A stretch of 8,451 nt of DNA from NCBI GenBank assembly GCA_030950875.1, contig JAUZQS010000192.1, forward strand, positions 1 through 8,451, read 5' to 3'. This DNA is from Mariprofundaceae bacterium. Lineage in GTDB: Bacteria > Pseudomonadota > Zetaproteobacteria > Mariprofundales > Mariprofundaceae. Positions 1 through 6,024 of the stretch are shown here, piece by piece. Every line of letters starts with the position of its first letter. Within the stretch, counting starts at the first letter, position 1. A program made the position numbers and the translations under genes. Under the pieces are notes generated by a model. The model saw nothing but the letters and a program-made list of their open reading frames with translations. It was not told the DNA's origin and made no database searches.

Positions 1-198
1 GGGCCGGCAGGACTGGACACCCTTGCCGCATCCATTGCCGAAGAACGTGATACCATTGAAGATGTTTTAGAGCCTTATTTGATGCAGGAAGGCTTGATTG
101 CACGCACACCACGCGGCCGTGTGGCAACGCCCTTGGCATACAGCCATCTGGGTAGAACCTTACCCCACGATGATTCAACACAGGGTTCATTATTATGA
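1..198 (+). CDS. ruvB: Holliday junction branch-migration helicase RuvB, C-terminal end (5' truncated by window)
   Basis: Only the last 65 codons are present, open from the first base to TGA at 196-198. RuvB is the hexameric AAA+ motor that drives branch migration of Holliday junctions together with RuvA. The fragment reads through the typical RuvB C-terminal winged-helix DNA-binding domain: [19 protein letters not shown], then [20 protein letters not shown], then a short tail ending HLG-x-TLP. The EPYL...G-[FL]-I-x-RTPRGR stretch is a family hallmark. The stop overlaps the next start (ATGA at 195-198), so ybgC is probably translationally coupled to it. ruvB directly upstream of ybgC-tolQRA is a common gammaproteobacterial arrangement. 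The identification is from motif recognition only. Confidence 0.95.
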   Translation, partial: GPAGLDTLAASIAEERDTIEDVLEPYLMQEGLIARTPRGRVATPLAYSHLGRTLPHDDSTQGSLL

Positions 199-614
199 AC
201 TTCCCCATACGTGTTTATTATGAAGACACCGATCATGGCGGTGTGGTGTATTATGCCAATTACTTGAAATTTATGGAGCGCGGGCGCACCGAGTTCTTAC
301 GCAGCCATCATATTGAGCTTGATCAAATTCAAGCTGAGTATGGTGTTCTGTTTGTCGTAACCGAAGTAAATATTCGTTACAAGTGCGCCGCTCATTTTAA
401 TGATATGATCCATGTTGAAACGCTTTTAACGCAAGCTTCAGGCGCACGCATTGCATTTATCCAACGCATTAAAAAACAACAGGCCGATGGCCAAGTTATC
501 ATGCTCACCGATGCAAGCGTGCAACTTGCCTGCGTTCATAAGGACGGAAGACCTTGCCTTATTCCGAAAGCATTGCTATCCATATTACAACAACACATTG
601 ATAAAGAGGCATAA
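195..614 (+). CDS. ybgC: Tol-Pal-associated acyl-CoA thioesterase YbgC (hotdog fold, 4-HBT family)
   Basis: A 139-residue protein, about the usual YbgC length. YbgC is a cytoplasmic hotdog-fold thioesterase that hydrolyses acyl-CoA (acyl-ACP-linked phospholipid metabolism has also been proposed) and is nearly always encoded at the head of tol-pal operons. The N-terminus carries the 4-hydroxybenzoyl-CoA thioesterase signature [19 protein letters not shown] (residues 8-26), with the expected catalytic Asp at D13, followed by the conserved helix ERGRTEFLR. The ATG at 195 overlaps the ruvB stop by 4 bp, favouring coupled translation; only a weak GGG at 184-185 region could act as a ribosome-binding site. 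tolQ follows after 9 bp. Family assignment is firm; the physiological substrate cannot be read from sequence. Confidence 0.95.
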   Translation: MNFPIRVYYEDTDHGGVVYYANYLKFMERGRTEFLRSHHIELDQIQAEYGVLFVVTEVNIRYKCAAHFNDMIHVETLLTQASGARIAFIQRIKKQQADGQVIMLTDASVQLACVHKDGRPCLIPKALLSILQQHIDKEA

Positions 615-623
615 GGAGAAAGC

Positions 624-1319
624 ATGGCAGAACAACTAAGTGTATGGGCACTGATTCTTGGTGCGGGCATCGTCGTAAAAGGCGTATTGATTCTACTTTT
701 ACTGCTTTCCATTTTCTCGTGGGGCATTATTTTCAACAAGGCTCGTATTTATCGAAAGACCCGCAAAGAAAGCGCTTCTTTCTCGGATGCTTTTTGGAGC
801 GGTTCGGATATGGATAGCATTCTTGCTAGCATCCCAAGCCGTTATTCTCACAATCCATTGGCCAATATTTTTCAAGCCGGTTATCGTGAATATATTCGCC
901 AACGTGGTGATGCCAAACAAGAAACTACCAGCAATAAAATCACCGCAGGCCATGGTCTGGATGGTATTCGTCGCTCATTGGATGCCGCATTATCACGTGA
1001 AATGGAAAGCCTATCTCGCCACTTGGCATTTCTTGCCACAGTTGGTTCGACCTCCCCATTTATTGGTCTATTTGGCACAGTATGGGGTATTTTAACGGCC
1101 TTTCAGGGCATTGCTATGTCACAAAACACATCCTTAACGGCTGTAGCACCTGGCATTGCAGAAGCATTGGTTGCGACAGCATTCGGATTGGTCGCCGCAA
1201 TTCCTGCTGTCGTTGCGTACAACAAATTCACCTCCGACTTGAAGCGCCAAGCCGCAGGCATGGAACAGTTTGCTTCCGAATTTTTAAATATTATGTCACG
1301 TCATATACGCCGAGGTTAA
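624..1319 (+). CDS. tolQ: Tol-Pal system proton channel subunit TolQ (ExbB/MotA family)
   Basis: A 231-residue inner-membrane protein. TolQ forms the pentameric, proton-motive-force-driven motor around a TolR dimer that energises TolA. Three hydrophobic segments fit the TolQ topology: about residues 14-35, 136-160 and 172-198, with a charged cytoplasmic loop between the first two. The segment GSTSPFIGLFGTVWGILTAF (141-160) and APGIAEALVATAFGLVAAIP (175-194) are the family's most conserved stretches and hold the pore Thr residues. The ATG is preceded by a clear AAGGAGA ribosome-binding site (613-619, 4-nt spacing), the best in this operon. tolR begins 4 bp after the stop. ExbB is the alternative paralogue, but the ybgC-tolQ-tolR-tolA order settles TolQ. 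Confidence 0.96.
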   Translation: MAEQLSVWALILGAGIVVKGVLILLLLLSIFSWGIIFNKARIYRKTRKESASFSDAFWSGSDMDSILASIPSRYSHNPLANIFQAGYREYIRQRGDAKQETTSNKITAGHGLDGIRRSLDAALSREMESLSRHLAFLATVGSTSPFIGLFGTVWGILTAFQGIAMSQNTSLTAVAPGIAEALVATAFGLVAAIPAVVAYNKFTSDLKRQAAGMEQFASEFLNIMSRHIRRG

Positions 1320-1323
1320 CACT

Positions 1324-1761
1324 ATGTGGGCAGGTCAAAGCGGCTGGGGTGGTTCCAGTAATAAATGGGACAAAGACAACGAGCCCATGGGTGAAATCAA
1401 TGTCACACCATTGGTTGATGTTATGTTGGTATTACTGATTATTTTTATGGTGGCAGCACCTTTGTTAACACAAGGTATCAATGTTGATTTGCCCGATGCT
1501 GATGCGCCAGCCATGCAGCAAAATATCGAACCATTGGTTATCAGTATTCGTAAAAATGGCGATATTTATATGCAAAAGCATAAAGTAAAACTCAAGCAAC
1601 TAATGGCACGTATCCAAGCCATGCGTGAAAACAATCCCAACTTACCTGTTTTTATCCGTGGCGATGCCAAAACACAATATCAATATGTTGCGCAGGTTAT
1701 GAGTAGCCTAGAGCGTGCAGGTATCAAGAAGGTTGGTCTTGTCACAGAGCCGATTCGCTAA
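1324..1761 (+). CDS. tolR: Tol-Pal system protein TolR (ExbD family)
   Basis: A 145-residue single-pass inner-membrane protein, the ion-coupling partner of TolQ. After a Gly/Ser/Asn-rich N-terminus of about 20 residues comes GEINVTPLVDVMLVLLIIFM (23-42). D32 is the position of the essential membrane Asp (D23 in E. coli TolR) that is protonated during the motor cycle. The rest is the periplasmic ExbD-like domain (LPDADAPAM, then IRKNGDIYM, ending IKKVGLVTEPIR). Translation is helped by CGAGG at 1311-1315, 8 nt before the ATG, at the tolQ 3' end. The 3' end overlaps the likely tolA start, indicating translational coupling. Residues and spacing look normal for the family. Confidence 0.96.
   Translation: MWAGQSGWGGSSNKWDKDNEPMGEINVTPLVDVMLVLLIIFMVAAPLLTQGINVDLPDADAPAMQQNIEPLVISIRKNGDIYMQKHKVKLKQLMARIQAMRENNPNLPVFIRGDAKTQYQYVAQVMSSLERAGIKKVGLVTEPIR
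1726..1732 (+). promoter_or_regulatory. Candidate ribosome-binding site for tolA inside tolR
   Basis: AAGAAGG lies 6 nt upstream of the in-frame TTG at 1739 and is one change from consensus AAGGAGG in its core. The alternative GTG at 1715 has no well-spaced purine-rich site. There is also GAGGA at 1766-1770, just after the tolR stop, but no ATG/GTG/TTG in the tolA frame lies at a workable distance from it. This motif is why the tolA start was placed at 1739. Confidence 0.45.
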
Positions 1762-2521
1762 ATACGAGGATTACAGTACATTCAGCAGACTGGACTTCCT
1801 GTTTGCTGCATTGGCGCATATTCTTGTTATCATCATCATTGCTATCATTGCATGGGGGCAAAGCAGCCATGCGCCTACCCCACCACTCAAACGTATTGAA
1901 GTAAGCATGATTTCTGCACAAGATTTGAAAAAAATGCAACACAAGGCACACAAAACTCAACAAAAGAAAGCCAAGCCGATTAAAAAGGTTCATAAACCAA
2001 AAATAAAAAAGAAAGCCAAGCCAATTAAAAAGATTCATAAACCAAAAGTCAAAGTCAAACCCAAGAAAAAACCAGTCTTAAAGCTAGAAAAACAAAAAAA
2101 ATCGCCAACAATCGCCAAAAAGGTTAAAGAAGACCCAAACTTTGATCCTTTTGCACCCATTGAATCAAGCAGCAACAAGCCAAGCAAAACACGCAGCAAA
2201 CCCAAACCAGATATGGCCGACATCATGGGAAAACAGCTTTCCACACAAGAAATTGATCGCTATATAGCCATGATGCAAGCGGCTGTACAATCGCATTGGA
2301 AAGTTCCTGGTGGTATCAATGAAAAAACACCAGATCCTTTGGTTGAAATGATTTTACAACGCAATGGTCAGCTACTTAGCGTTAAAATTCTTGAATCATC
2401 AGGCAATAGTACGCTGGATCAAACGCTAATCGCCGCCATTCGTGCTGCAGCACCCTTTAATGTCCCCTCTAAACAGTTTGAGAGCTTTCGTAACAATCGC
2501 ATTCGTTTTCACCCATTGTAG
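1739..2521 (+). CDS. tolA: Tol-Pal system protein TolA (TonB-like energy transducer)
   Basis: TolA spans the periplasm and links the TolQR motor to TolB/Pal at the outer membrane. Three domains are visible with the start at TTG 1739 (260 residues). Domain I is a short cytoplasmic tail and a membrane helix (about 20-39) containing His27. Domain II is an extremely Lys-rich rod (about 63-130) with a 15-residue internal duplication. Domain III is a C-terminal TolA/TonB_C-like domain from about residue 160, with DRYIAMMQAAVQSHWKVP and VEMILQRNGQLLSVKILESS, ending FNNRIRFHPL-like (RNNRIRFHPL). No ATG precedes the membrane helix in this frame, so the start must be TTG (1739 or 1733) or GTG 1715; the frame is open to 1715. 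It overlaps tolR by 23 bp. tolB does not follow: the next gene is convergent, 4 bp away. The gene identity is firm, the start is not. Confidence 0.9.
   Translation: MSQSRFAKYEDYSTFSRLDFLFAALAHILVIIIIAIIAWGQSSHAPTPPLKRIEVSMISAQDLKKMQHKAHKTQQKKAKPIKKVHKPKIKKKAKPIKKIHKPKVKVKPKKKPVLKLEKQKKSPTIAKKVKEDPNFDPFAPIESSSNKPSKTRSKPKPDMADIMGKQLSTQEIDRYIAMMQAAVQSHWKVPGGINEKTPDPLVEMILQRNGQLLSVKILESSGNSTLDQTLIAAIRAAAPFNVPSKQFESFRNNRIRFHPL
1966..2047 (+). repeat. 45-bp tandem duplication in the TolA rod region
   Basis: Two direct copies, 1966-2002 and 2011-2047, are offset by exactly 45 bp and match at 35 of 37 bases (differences at 1978 and 1988 versus their counterparts). The offset keeps frame and encodes two copies of a KKAKPIKK-[VI]-HKPK motif of period 15 residues. 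This lies in the Lys-rich rod of TolA and looks like a recent in-frame duplication that lengthens the spacer. Confidence 0.85.
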
Positions 2522-2525
2522 TCAC

Positions 2526-3296
2526 TTATAATCCATGAATAAGCTGTTTGTTACTACGAATCATGCCCTGAATAATATGCACATAATCCATCCCACGTTC
2601 GGAGTAATCTTTTAAACCTATCGCAAGGAATACGGCATCAAGCGGTTTACCTCGCCTTCGCAATGAGCGTCTTAAATTGCGAAGTAATTTGTAAGATTGT
2701 AACGTGTTTAAATTATACATATAAGCACGAACCGATAAATCTACCGATGCAAACTTCCTCACCTCATGTGTAGCCCCAGCATTCCTTCGTAAAGGCACCA
2801 AACCACAACCTTTTGTAAAACACCATTGACCAAAATAATTATTTCCCTGACGTGCAAATCGCGAATTTCCCCATGATGATTCGTTGGCTGCCTGCATTAA
2901 GGCTAATTCTAGCGGAACCTCATCTACACGATCTAAGATAGCTCGCCAAAAGCGACCATCCGCTTTCCCTGTCCATTGCACCTGATAATGCCGAGCAATA
3001 AGTTCCAAATTACGGGCTTCAACATTGTTATTTTTTTTCCATGCAAGCAAACGCTGACGTTCTTGTAAAATACGCTTGTTTTCACGTTCAATAATAGGCT
3101 TCATAAATTTCAGAAACGTCTGCTTACCCCAATGTTTCTCAGCCACCTCAGAATCAGGCTTAATCGGCTCATTTTTCTTAATATTTAACTGCTGAGCTTG
3201 TTCTAAAGCAACTTTAACCTGAACAGGTTGCAGATGTTTTTCTGCCACACAAGCAGTCAATAAAACAAGTAATAAGGAAGCTCTTAAGCAATACAC
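2526..3296 (-). CDS. Bax-like glucosaminidase lipoprotein (predicted peptidoglycan hydrolase)
   Basis: A 256-residue protein of the Bax family (glucosaminidase, PF01832-like), predicted to cleave the glycan strand of peptidoglycan in the periplasm. The N-terminus is a lipoprotein signal with lipobox LTAC at residues 13-16, so lipidation at C16 is expected. Residues 58-84 (FLKFMKPIIERENKRIL) match the Bax N-terminal region. The catalytic domain has LMQAANESSWGNSRFA (133-148) with candidate catalytic Glu139, then NNYFGQWCFTKGCGLVPLRR (152-171), the Bax hallmark with C159 and C164, and a C-terminal YNLNTLQSYKLLRNLRR. The start is GTG; an in-frame TGA a few codons upstream limits any extension, and no good ribosome-binding site is seen. 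It begins 20 bp after queC and is probably its operon partner, the last gene of the tolB-pal-cpoB-queE-queC run. Substrate specificity is inferred from family. Confidence 0.87.
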   Translation of the reverse strand: MYCLRASLLLVLLTACVAEKHLQPVQVKVALEQAQQLNIKKNEPIKPDSEVAEKHWGKQTFLKFMKPIIERENKRILQERQRLLAWKKNNNVEARNLELIARHYQVQWTGKADGRFWRAILDRVDEVPLELALMQAANESSWGNSRFARQGNNYFGQWCFTKGCGLVPLRRNAGATHEVRKFASVDLSVRAYMYNLNTLQSYKLLRNLRRSLRRRGKPLDAVFLAIGLKDYSERGMDYVHIIQGMIRSNKQLIHGL

Positions 3297-3316
3297 AGGA
3301 TTAGGTTCTCAGACAA

Positions 3317-4009
3317 CTATATTGTCGGATAAGGCAACGGATCACTTATTCCGAGGGCTTCAAAACCTGCACGTCTGAAATGACATGAATCACAATGTCC
3401 ACAGGGCATGCCCTGATCATCAGGATCATAACACGATCGCGTCAGACTGTAATCCACGCCCAACTTCAGACCCATGGCAATAATCTCTGATTTATTCAAA
3501 CTAATTAATGGTGCAACTACTTCCATATCTCGGCCTTCAGAACCAGCCTTTGTACCCAGCAAGGCCGTTTTGGAAAATGCCTTCAAAAACTCAGGGCGAC
3601 AATCAGGATAACCAGAGTAGTCCACAATATTCGCACCGATCACGATTTTTTTCGCTCCAATAGTTTCAGCTAGCCCCGCAGCCAATGAAAGAAATACCAA
3701 ATTTCGCGCTGGAACATAGGTTACAGGAATATTCCCATCCTCCACAGCATCTTTGGGAACATCCAAGTCAGTGGTCAAGGCAGAACCACCAATCACGCCC
3801 AAATCAACGCGAATCACACGGTGATCTGTAATACCATTCTCATCAGCAATCTTAGCAGATGCCGCAAGCTCCACATAATGTCTTTGACCATAATCAAAAG
3901 CCAAGGTCGTGCATTGCCAAGCTTTTTCACGTATTGCCCATGCCAATGCAGTCGTCGAATCCAAACCGCCCGACAACAATATAACAGCTTTTGTTACATT
4001 CGAATTCAC
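3317..4009 (-). CDS. queC: 7-cyano-7-deazaguanine (preQ0) synthase QueC
   Basis: A 230-residue cytoplasmic enzyme of queuosine biosynthesis that converts 7-carboxy-7-deazaguanine to preQ0 using ATP and ammonia. The N-terminus has the PP-loop ATP-pyrophosphatase motif SGGLDS (13-18). FDYGQRHYVEL (38-48), VPARNLVFLSLAAGLAE (99-115) and DYSGYPDCRPEFL (130-142) are typical QueC segments. The C-terminal zinc site is C193, C203, C206 and C209 (CYDPDDQ-GMPCGHCDSC). The start is GTG at 4009, with GGAG about 6 nt upstream; the two overlapping ATGs just before it are out of frame and run into TGA. It follows queE after 15 bp, giving consecutive pathway steps in one operon. The length and all key residues look intact. 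Confidence 0.96.
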   Translation of the reverse strand: MNSNVTKAVILLSGGLDSTTALAWAIREKAWQCTTLAFDYGQRHYVELAASAKIADENGITDHRVIRVDLGVIGGSALTTDLDVPKDAVEDGNIPVTYVPARNLVFLSLAAGLAETIGAKKIVIGANIVDYSGYPDCRPEFLKAFSKTALLGTKAGSEGRDMEVVAPLISLNKSEIIAMGLKLGVDYSLTRSCYDPDDQGMPCGHCDSCHFRRAGFEALGISDPLPYPTI

Positions 4010-4024
4010 ATCATTCTCCGTACA

Positions 4025-4669
4025 TCAAACACCTGTTTTCTCCGCACCCCAAATCACTTTATGCATTTGCAACTGCATCCGCACAGGGAGTTTATCGCGT
4101 AAAATCCAAGCACATAAGTCCTCAGCACTTAAAGCACCCCAACATGGCGATAATAAGATCGTTGCAGGTGTATTTTGCAAGCGTTTTTCAATCACGCCTT
4201 TTGCCCACATGTAATCAGCCTGATCTTTTAATACAAATTTAATTTCATCCTCGGCATTTAAATACTGTAAATTTTCCCAACGATTCCGCTTTTCTTCCCC
4301 GCTGCCAGGCGTTTTAATATCTAAAACCTTACGCACTGCAGAAGGTACCAAACGGACATCCAATGCCCCAGATGTTTCCAGTTGTACTATGCCACCCGTG
4401 TTTAATAATTTTTGCAATAACTCGATACATGATTTTTGTGCTAACGGTTCACCGCCAGTCACCAATAGCAGTGGATTCGACCAAGACTTGGCCTGTGCAA
4501 CCACATCATCAATCGCCATGCTATTGCCGCTATCAAAGGCGATGGCTTGCGGCGTGTCACAATAGCTACAACGCAAAGGGCAGCCAGCCAAACGTACAAA
4601 TGTACAAGGCATACCAGCCAAGGTACTCTCACCTTGAATACTTTGGTAAATCTCATGAATATTAATCAT
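4025..4669 (-). CDS. queE: 7-carboxy-7-deazaguanine synthase QueE (radical SAM)
   Basis: A 214-residue radical SAM enzyme that contracts 6-carboxytetrahydropterin to 7-carboxy-7-deazaguanine, the substrate of QueC. The N-terminus IHEIYQSIQGESTLAG is typical. The [4Fe-4S] cluster motif is C30-PLR-C34-SY-C37 (CX3CX2C), followed by DTP. TGGEP (71-75) is the SAM-binding motif, QLETSG (96-101) follows, and the C-terminus has MQLQMHKVIWG (198-208), which corresponds to the QueE MQxHKxIW signature. The ATG at 4669 is 13 bp after the cpoB stop; no clear Shine-Dalgarno precedes it, so coupling to cpoB is plausible. queE next to cpoB and queC is the standard order seen in pseudomonads. Confidence 0.95.
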   Translation of the reverse strand: MINIHEIYQSIQGESTLAGMPCTFVRLAGCPLRCSYCDTPQAIAFDSGNSMAIDDVVAQAKSWSNPLLLVTGGEPLAQKSCIELLQKLLNTGGIVQLETSGALDVRLVPSAVRKVLDIKTPGSGEEKRNRWENLQYLNAEDEIKFVLKDQADYMWAKGVIEKRLQNTPATILLSPCWGALSAEDLCAWILRDKLPVRMQLQMHKVIWGAEKTGV

Positions 4670-4682
4670 TTCAGGTAGTTTT

Positions 4683-5480
4683 TTATTTTTTATTTATCTT
4701 CAATGCAGATAAACGAGATCTAGCATTCTCCGCAGCCTTAGAATCTGGATATTCATCAATCAATTGTTGCAATACCGCTTTGGCATCACCCAAACGTTGC
4801 GCTTGCTGATAAGCAATGCCCAGTTTTAATAAACCAGCCTGATATTTACTGCTTTTCGGGTAAGTTTTAGTCAGTGTATTAAACGCTTTTGTAGCAGGTA
4901 AAGGTTCACCTTTTGCCAGTAAACTTTCACCCAACCAATAGTAGGCCTGATCCGCATATTCGCCACTAGGGTATACATTTAAGAATGTCTTAAATAAACC
5001 AATCGCTTCGTCATAACGGCCACTTTTCAATGCCAAGTATGCTGCTGTATAATCATTCTTTTCTGCTGGTTTATAATCAGCTTTTGATTGAATCACCGCC
5101 TGCTTAATATCTGAATCAATCTGATCTATCTTTGTCGTTAATGTTTCTTTTTTAGTTAGTTTCTTTTTAGTTGTTTTTTTCTTACTAAAAGAACGTTTCT
5201 TTGGCATCGCCGTGTCATGTTTCTTATTCTTCTGTGCTTTAACTGATGCTATCAAAGCATCAATATTAGCCTGTTGTTTCATAGCTTTTTTTTCCAACGC
5301 TAAAATCCGCTTATCAAATAACGCTGAAGTCTGACTGAGCTGTTTCTGTGTCTCACTCATATCCCCTAAAGACTTGAATACAAAATCTTTATCATCCTGC
5401 CAAGCAACGCCTTCTTTACCTGCACAACCTGACAAGCCGAATACAAACAACAAACATATAGGCACTAAAAAAACAGCCAT
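4683..5480 (-). CDS. cpoB: Cell division coordinator CpoB (YbgF), here a predicted lipoprotein with TPR domain
   Basis: CpoB is a periplasmic TPR protein that links Tol-Pal to peptidoglycan synthesis (PBP1B-LpoB in E. coli). From ATG 5480 it has 265 residues: a hydrophobic signal with lipobox LSGC (16-19); a probable coiled coil (about 35-75); a Lys/Thr/Ser-rich linker; and three TPR-like repeats (YTAAYLALKSGRYDEAIGLF, then AYYWLGESLLAKGEPLPATKAF, then LLKLGIAYQQAQRLGDAKAVL) up to the C-terminus. The last is the Tol-Pal YbgF domain. The start is doubtful: ATG 5480 lies in the 3' arm of a terminator hairpin, and its signal peptide has no positive charge. TTG 5510 would add a Lys-containing N-region, and GTG 5465 is also possible; none has a clear ribosome-binding site. 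Translation may depend on reinitiation after the pal stop (5524). The usual family member has an ordinary cleaved signal rather than a lipobox. Confidence 0.88.
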   Translation of the reverse strand: MAVFLVPICLLFVFGLSGCAGKEGVAWQDDKDFVFKSLGDMSETQKQLSQTSALFDKRILALEKKAMKQQANIDALIASVKAQKNKKHDTAMPKKRSFSKKKTTKKKLTKKETLTTKIDQIDSDIKQAVIQSKADYKPAEKNDYTAAYLALKSGRYDEAIGLFKTFLNVYPSGEYADQAYYWLGESLLAKGEPLPATKAFNTLTKTYPKSSKYQAGLLKLGIAYQQAQRLGDAKAVLQQLIDEYPDSKAAENARSRLSALKINKK

Positions 5481-5501
5481 CGGCGAAACCGATGGCTGTT
5501 T
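5467..5501 (-). terminator. Rho-independent terminator after pal, overlapping the cpoB start
   Basis: A perfect 13-bp stem, AAACAGCCATCGG (5471-5483) with its complement at 5489-5501, closes on a 5-nt loop (5484-5488). Read on the minus strand it ends in a run of seven T (5473-5467, three of them in the stem). It begins 22 bp after the pal stop codon. It is a textbook intrinsic terminator for the tolB-pal transcript, and it also contains ATG 5480 and the first codons of cpoB. Confidence 0.9.
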
Positions 5502-5523
5502 AATATTCAAAACTTGCAAGCTT

Positions 5524-6024
5524 TTAACGGCTGACAATGTCCGCATGACGATTCTGAGCCCAACATGCTTCGCCTGTTCCAGAACACACAGGACGCTCTT
5601 CACCAAAAGATACGGTATCGATATGACTTGCACTTACACCACGCGCCGCCAAGTAAGCTTTAACGCTGTCAGCACGCTCCTGACCCAATGCCAAGTTATA
5701 TTCACGGCTACCACGTTGGTCACAATTACCTTCGATGGTTACAGAAACCGCACCATGATCATTCAACCATGCAGCATAACCATCCAAAGTAGCGCTACCC
5801 GCCGCATCCAACGCTGCACTATCAAACGCAAAGTACACTGAACTTGAAGCTGGTTTAGAAGCCAAGGACTTTACACTATGTGTTGCTGCGCTGTGTGTTG
5901 AAGAGACATGCGTTGAAGCGCCGCGTGTTGAAGCACCATCGGTAGTCACTTCATGCTTGACACAACCTGCAGCCATCAAAGCAAAAGAAGCCAGTCCCAC
6001 AAAAAACAATTTATTCAATTTCAT
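5524..6024 (-). CDS. pal: Peptidoglycan-associated outer-membrane lipoprotein Pal
   Basis: A 166-residue OmpA-family lipoprotein that tethers the outer membrane to peptidoglycan and is redistributed by TolB. The signal peptide MKLNKLFFVGLASFALMAAGC ends in a lipid-accepting C21 (lipobox AAGC, with Ala rather than Leu at -3). Residues 30-49 are four tandem pentapeptides, then a Ser/Ala linker, then the OmpA_C domain: SVYFAFDSAALD (62-73), VTIEGNCDQRGSREYNLALG (95-114) and QERADSVKAYL, with N110 and R117 in the peptidoglycan-binding motif. C101, C147 and C154 are in the mature domain and could form a disulfide. The start at 6024 is set by GGGAGG at 6035-6030 with 5-nt spacing; an in-frame extension to 6105 exists but lacks this and would spoil the signal peptide. 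tolB lies 156 bp upstream, and a strong terminator lies 22 bp downstream. Confidence 0.96.
   Translation of the reverse strand: MKLNKLFFVGLASFALMAAGCVKHEVTTDGASTRGASTHVSSTHSAATHSVKSLASKPASSSVYFAFDSAALDAAGSATLDGYAAWLNDHGAVSVTIEGNCDQRGSREYNLALGQERADSVKAYLAARGVSASHIDTVSFGEERPVCSGTGEACWAQNRHADIVSR
5878..5937 (-). repeat. 15-bp tandem repeat (4 copies) encoding the Pal linker
   Basis: Four 15-bp units encode pentapeptides GASTR, GASTH, VSSTH and SAATH (Pal residues 30-49). On the plus strand the core G[TC]GTTGAAG recurs at 5895, 5910 and 5925, with a diverged copy (GTGTTGCTG) at 5880, all at exact 15-bp spacing. The units keep frame and form the flexible linker between the lipidated Cys and the OmpA domain. 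Confidence 0.85.

Noticed and set aside
2500..2560. Repeats at the inferred inversion breakpoints (2522-2525 versus 7444-7561)
   Set aside because: By eye only trivial matches such as CTTATA are shared; no inverted repeat or insertion-sequence remnant supports a mechanism.
3821..4665. Several plus-strand open frames opposite queC and queE
   Set aside because: They are antisense shadows of conserved enzymes with all catalytic motifs on the minus strand.
5481..5633. Upstream extension of the cpoB frame to 5633
   Set aside because: It runs through the 3' end of pal in another frame and puts a long non-signal sequence before the lipobox; a start at 5480 or at TTG 5510 is more plausible.
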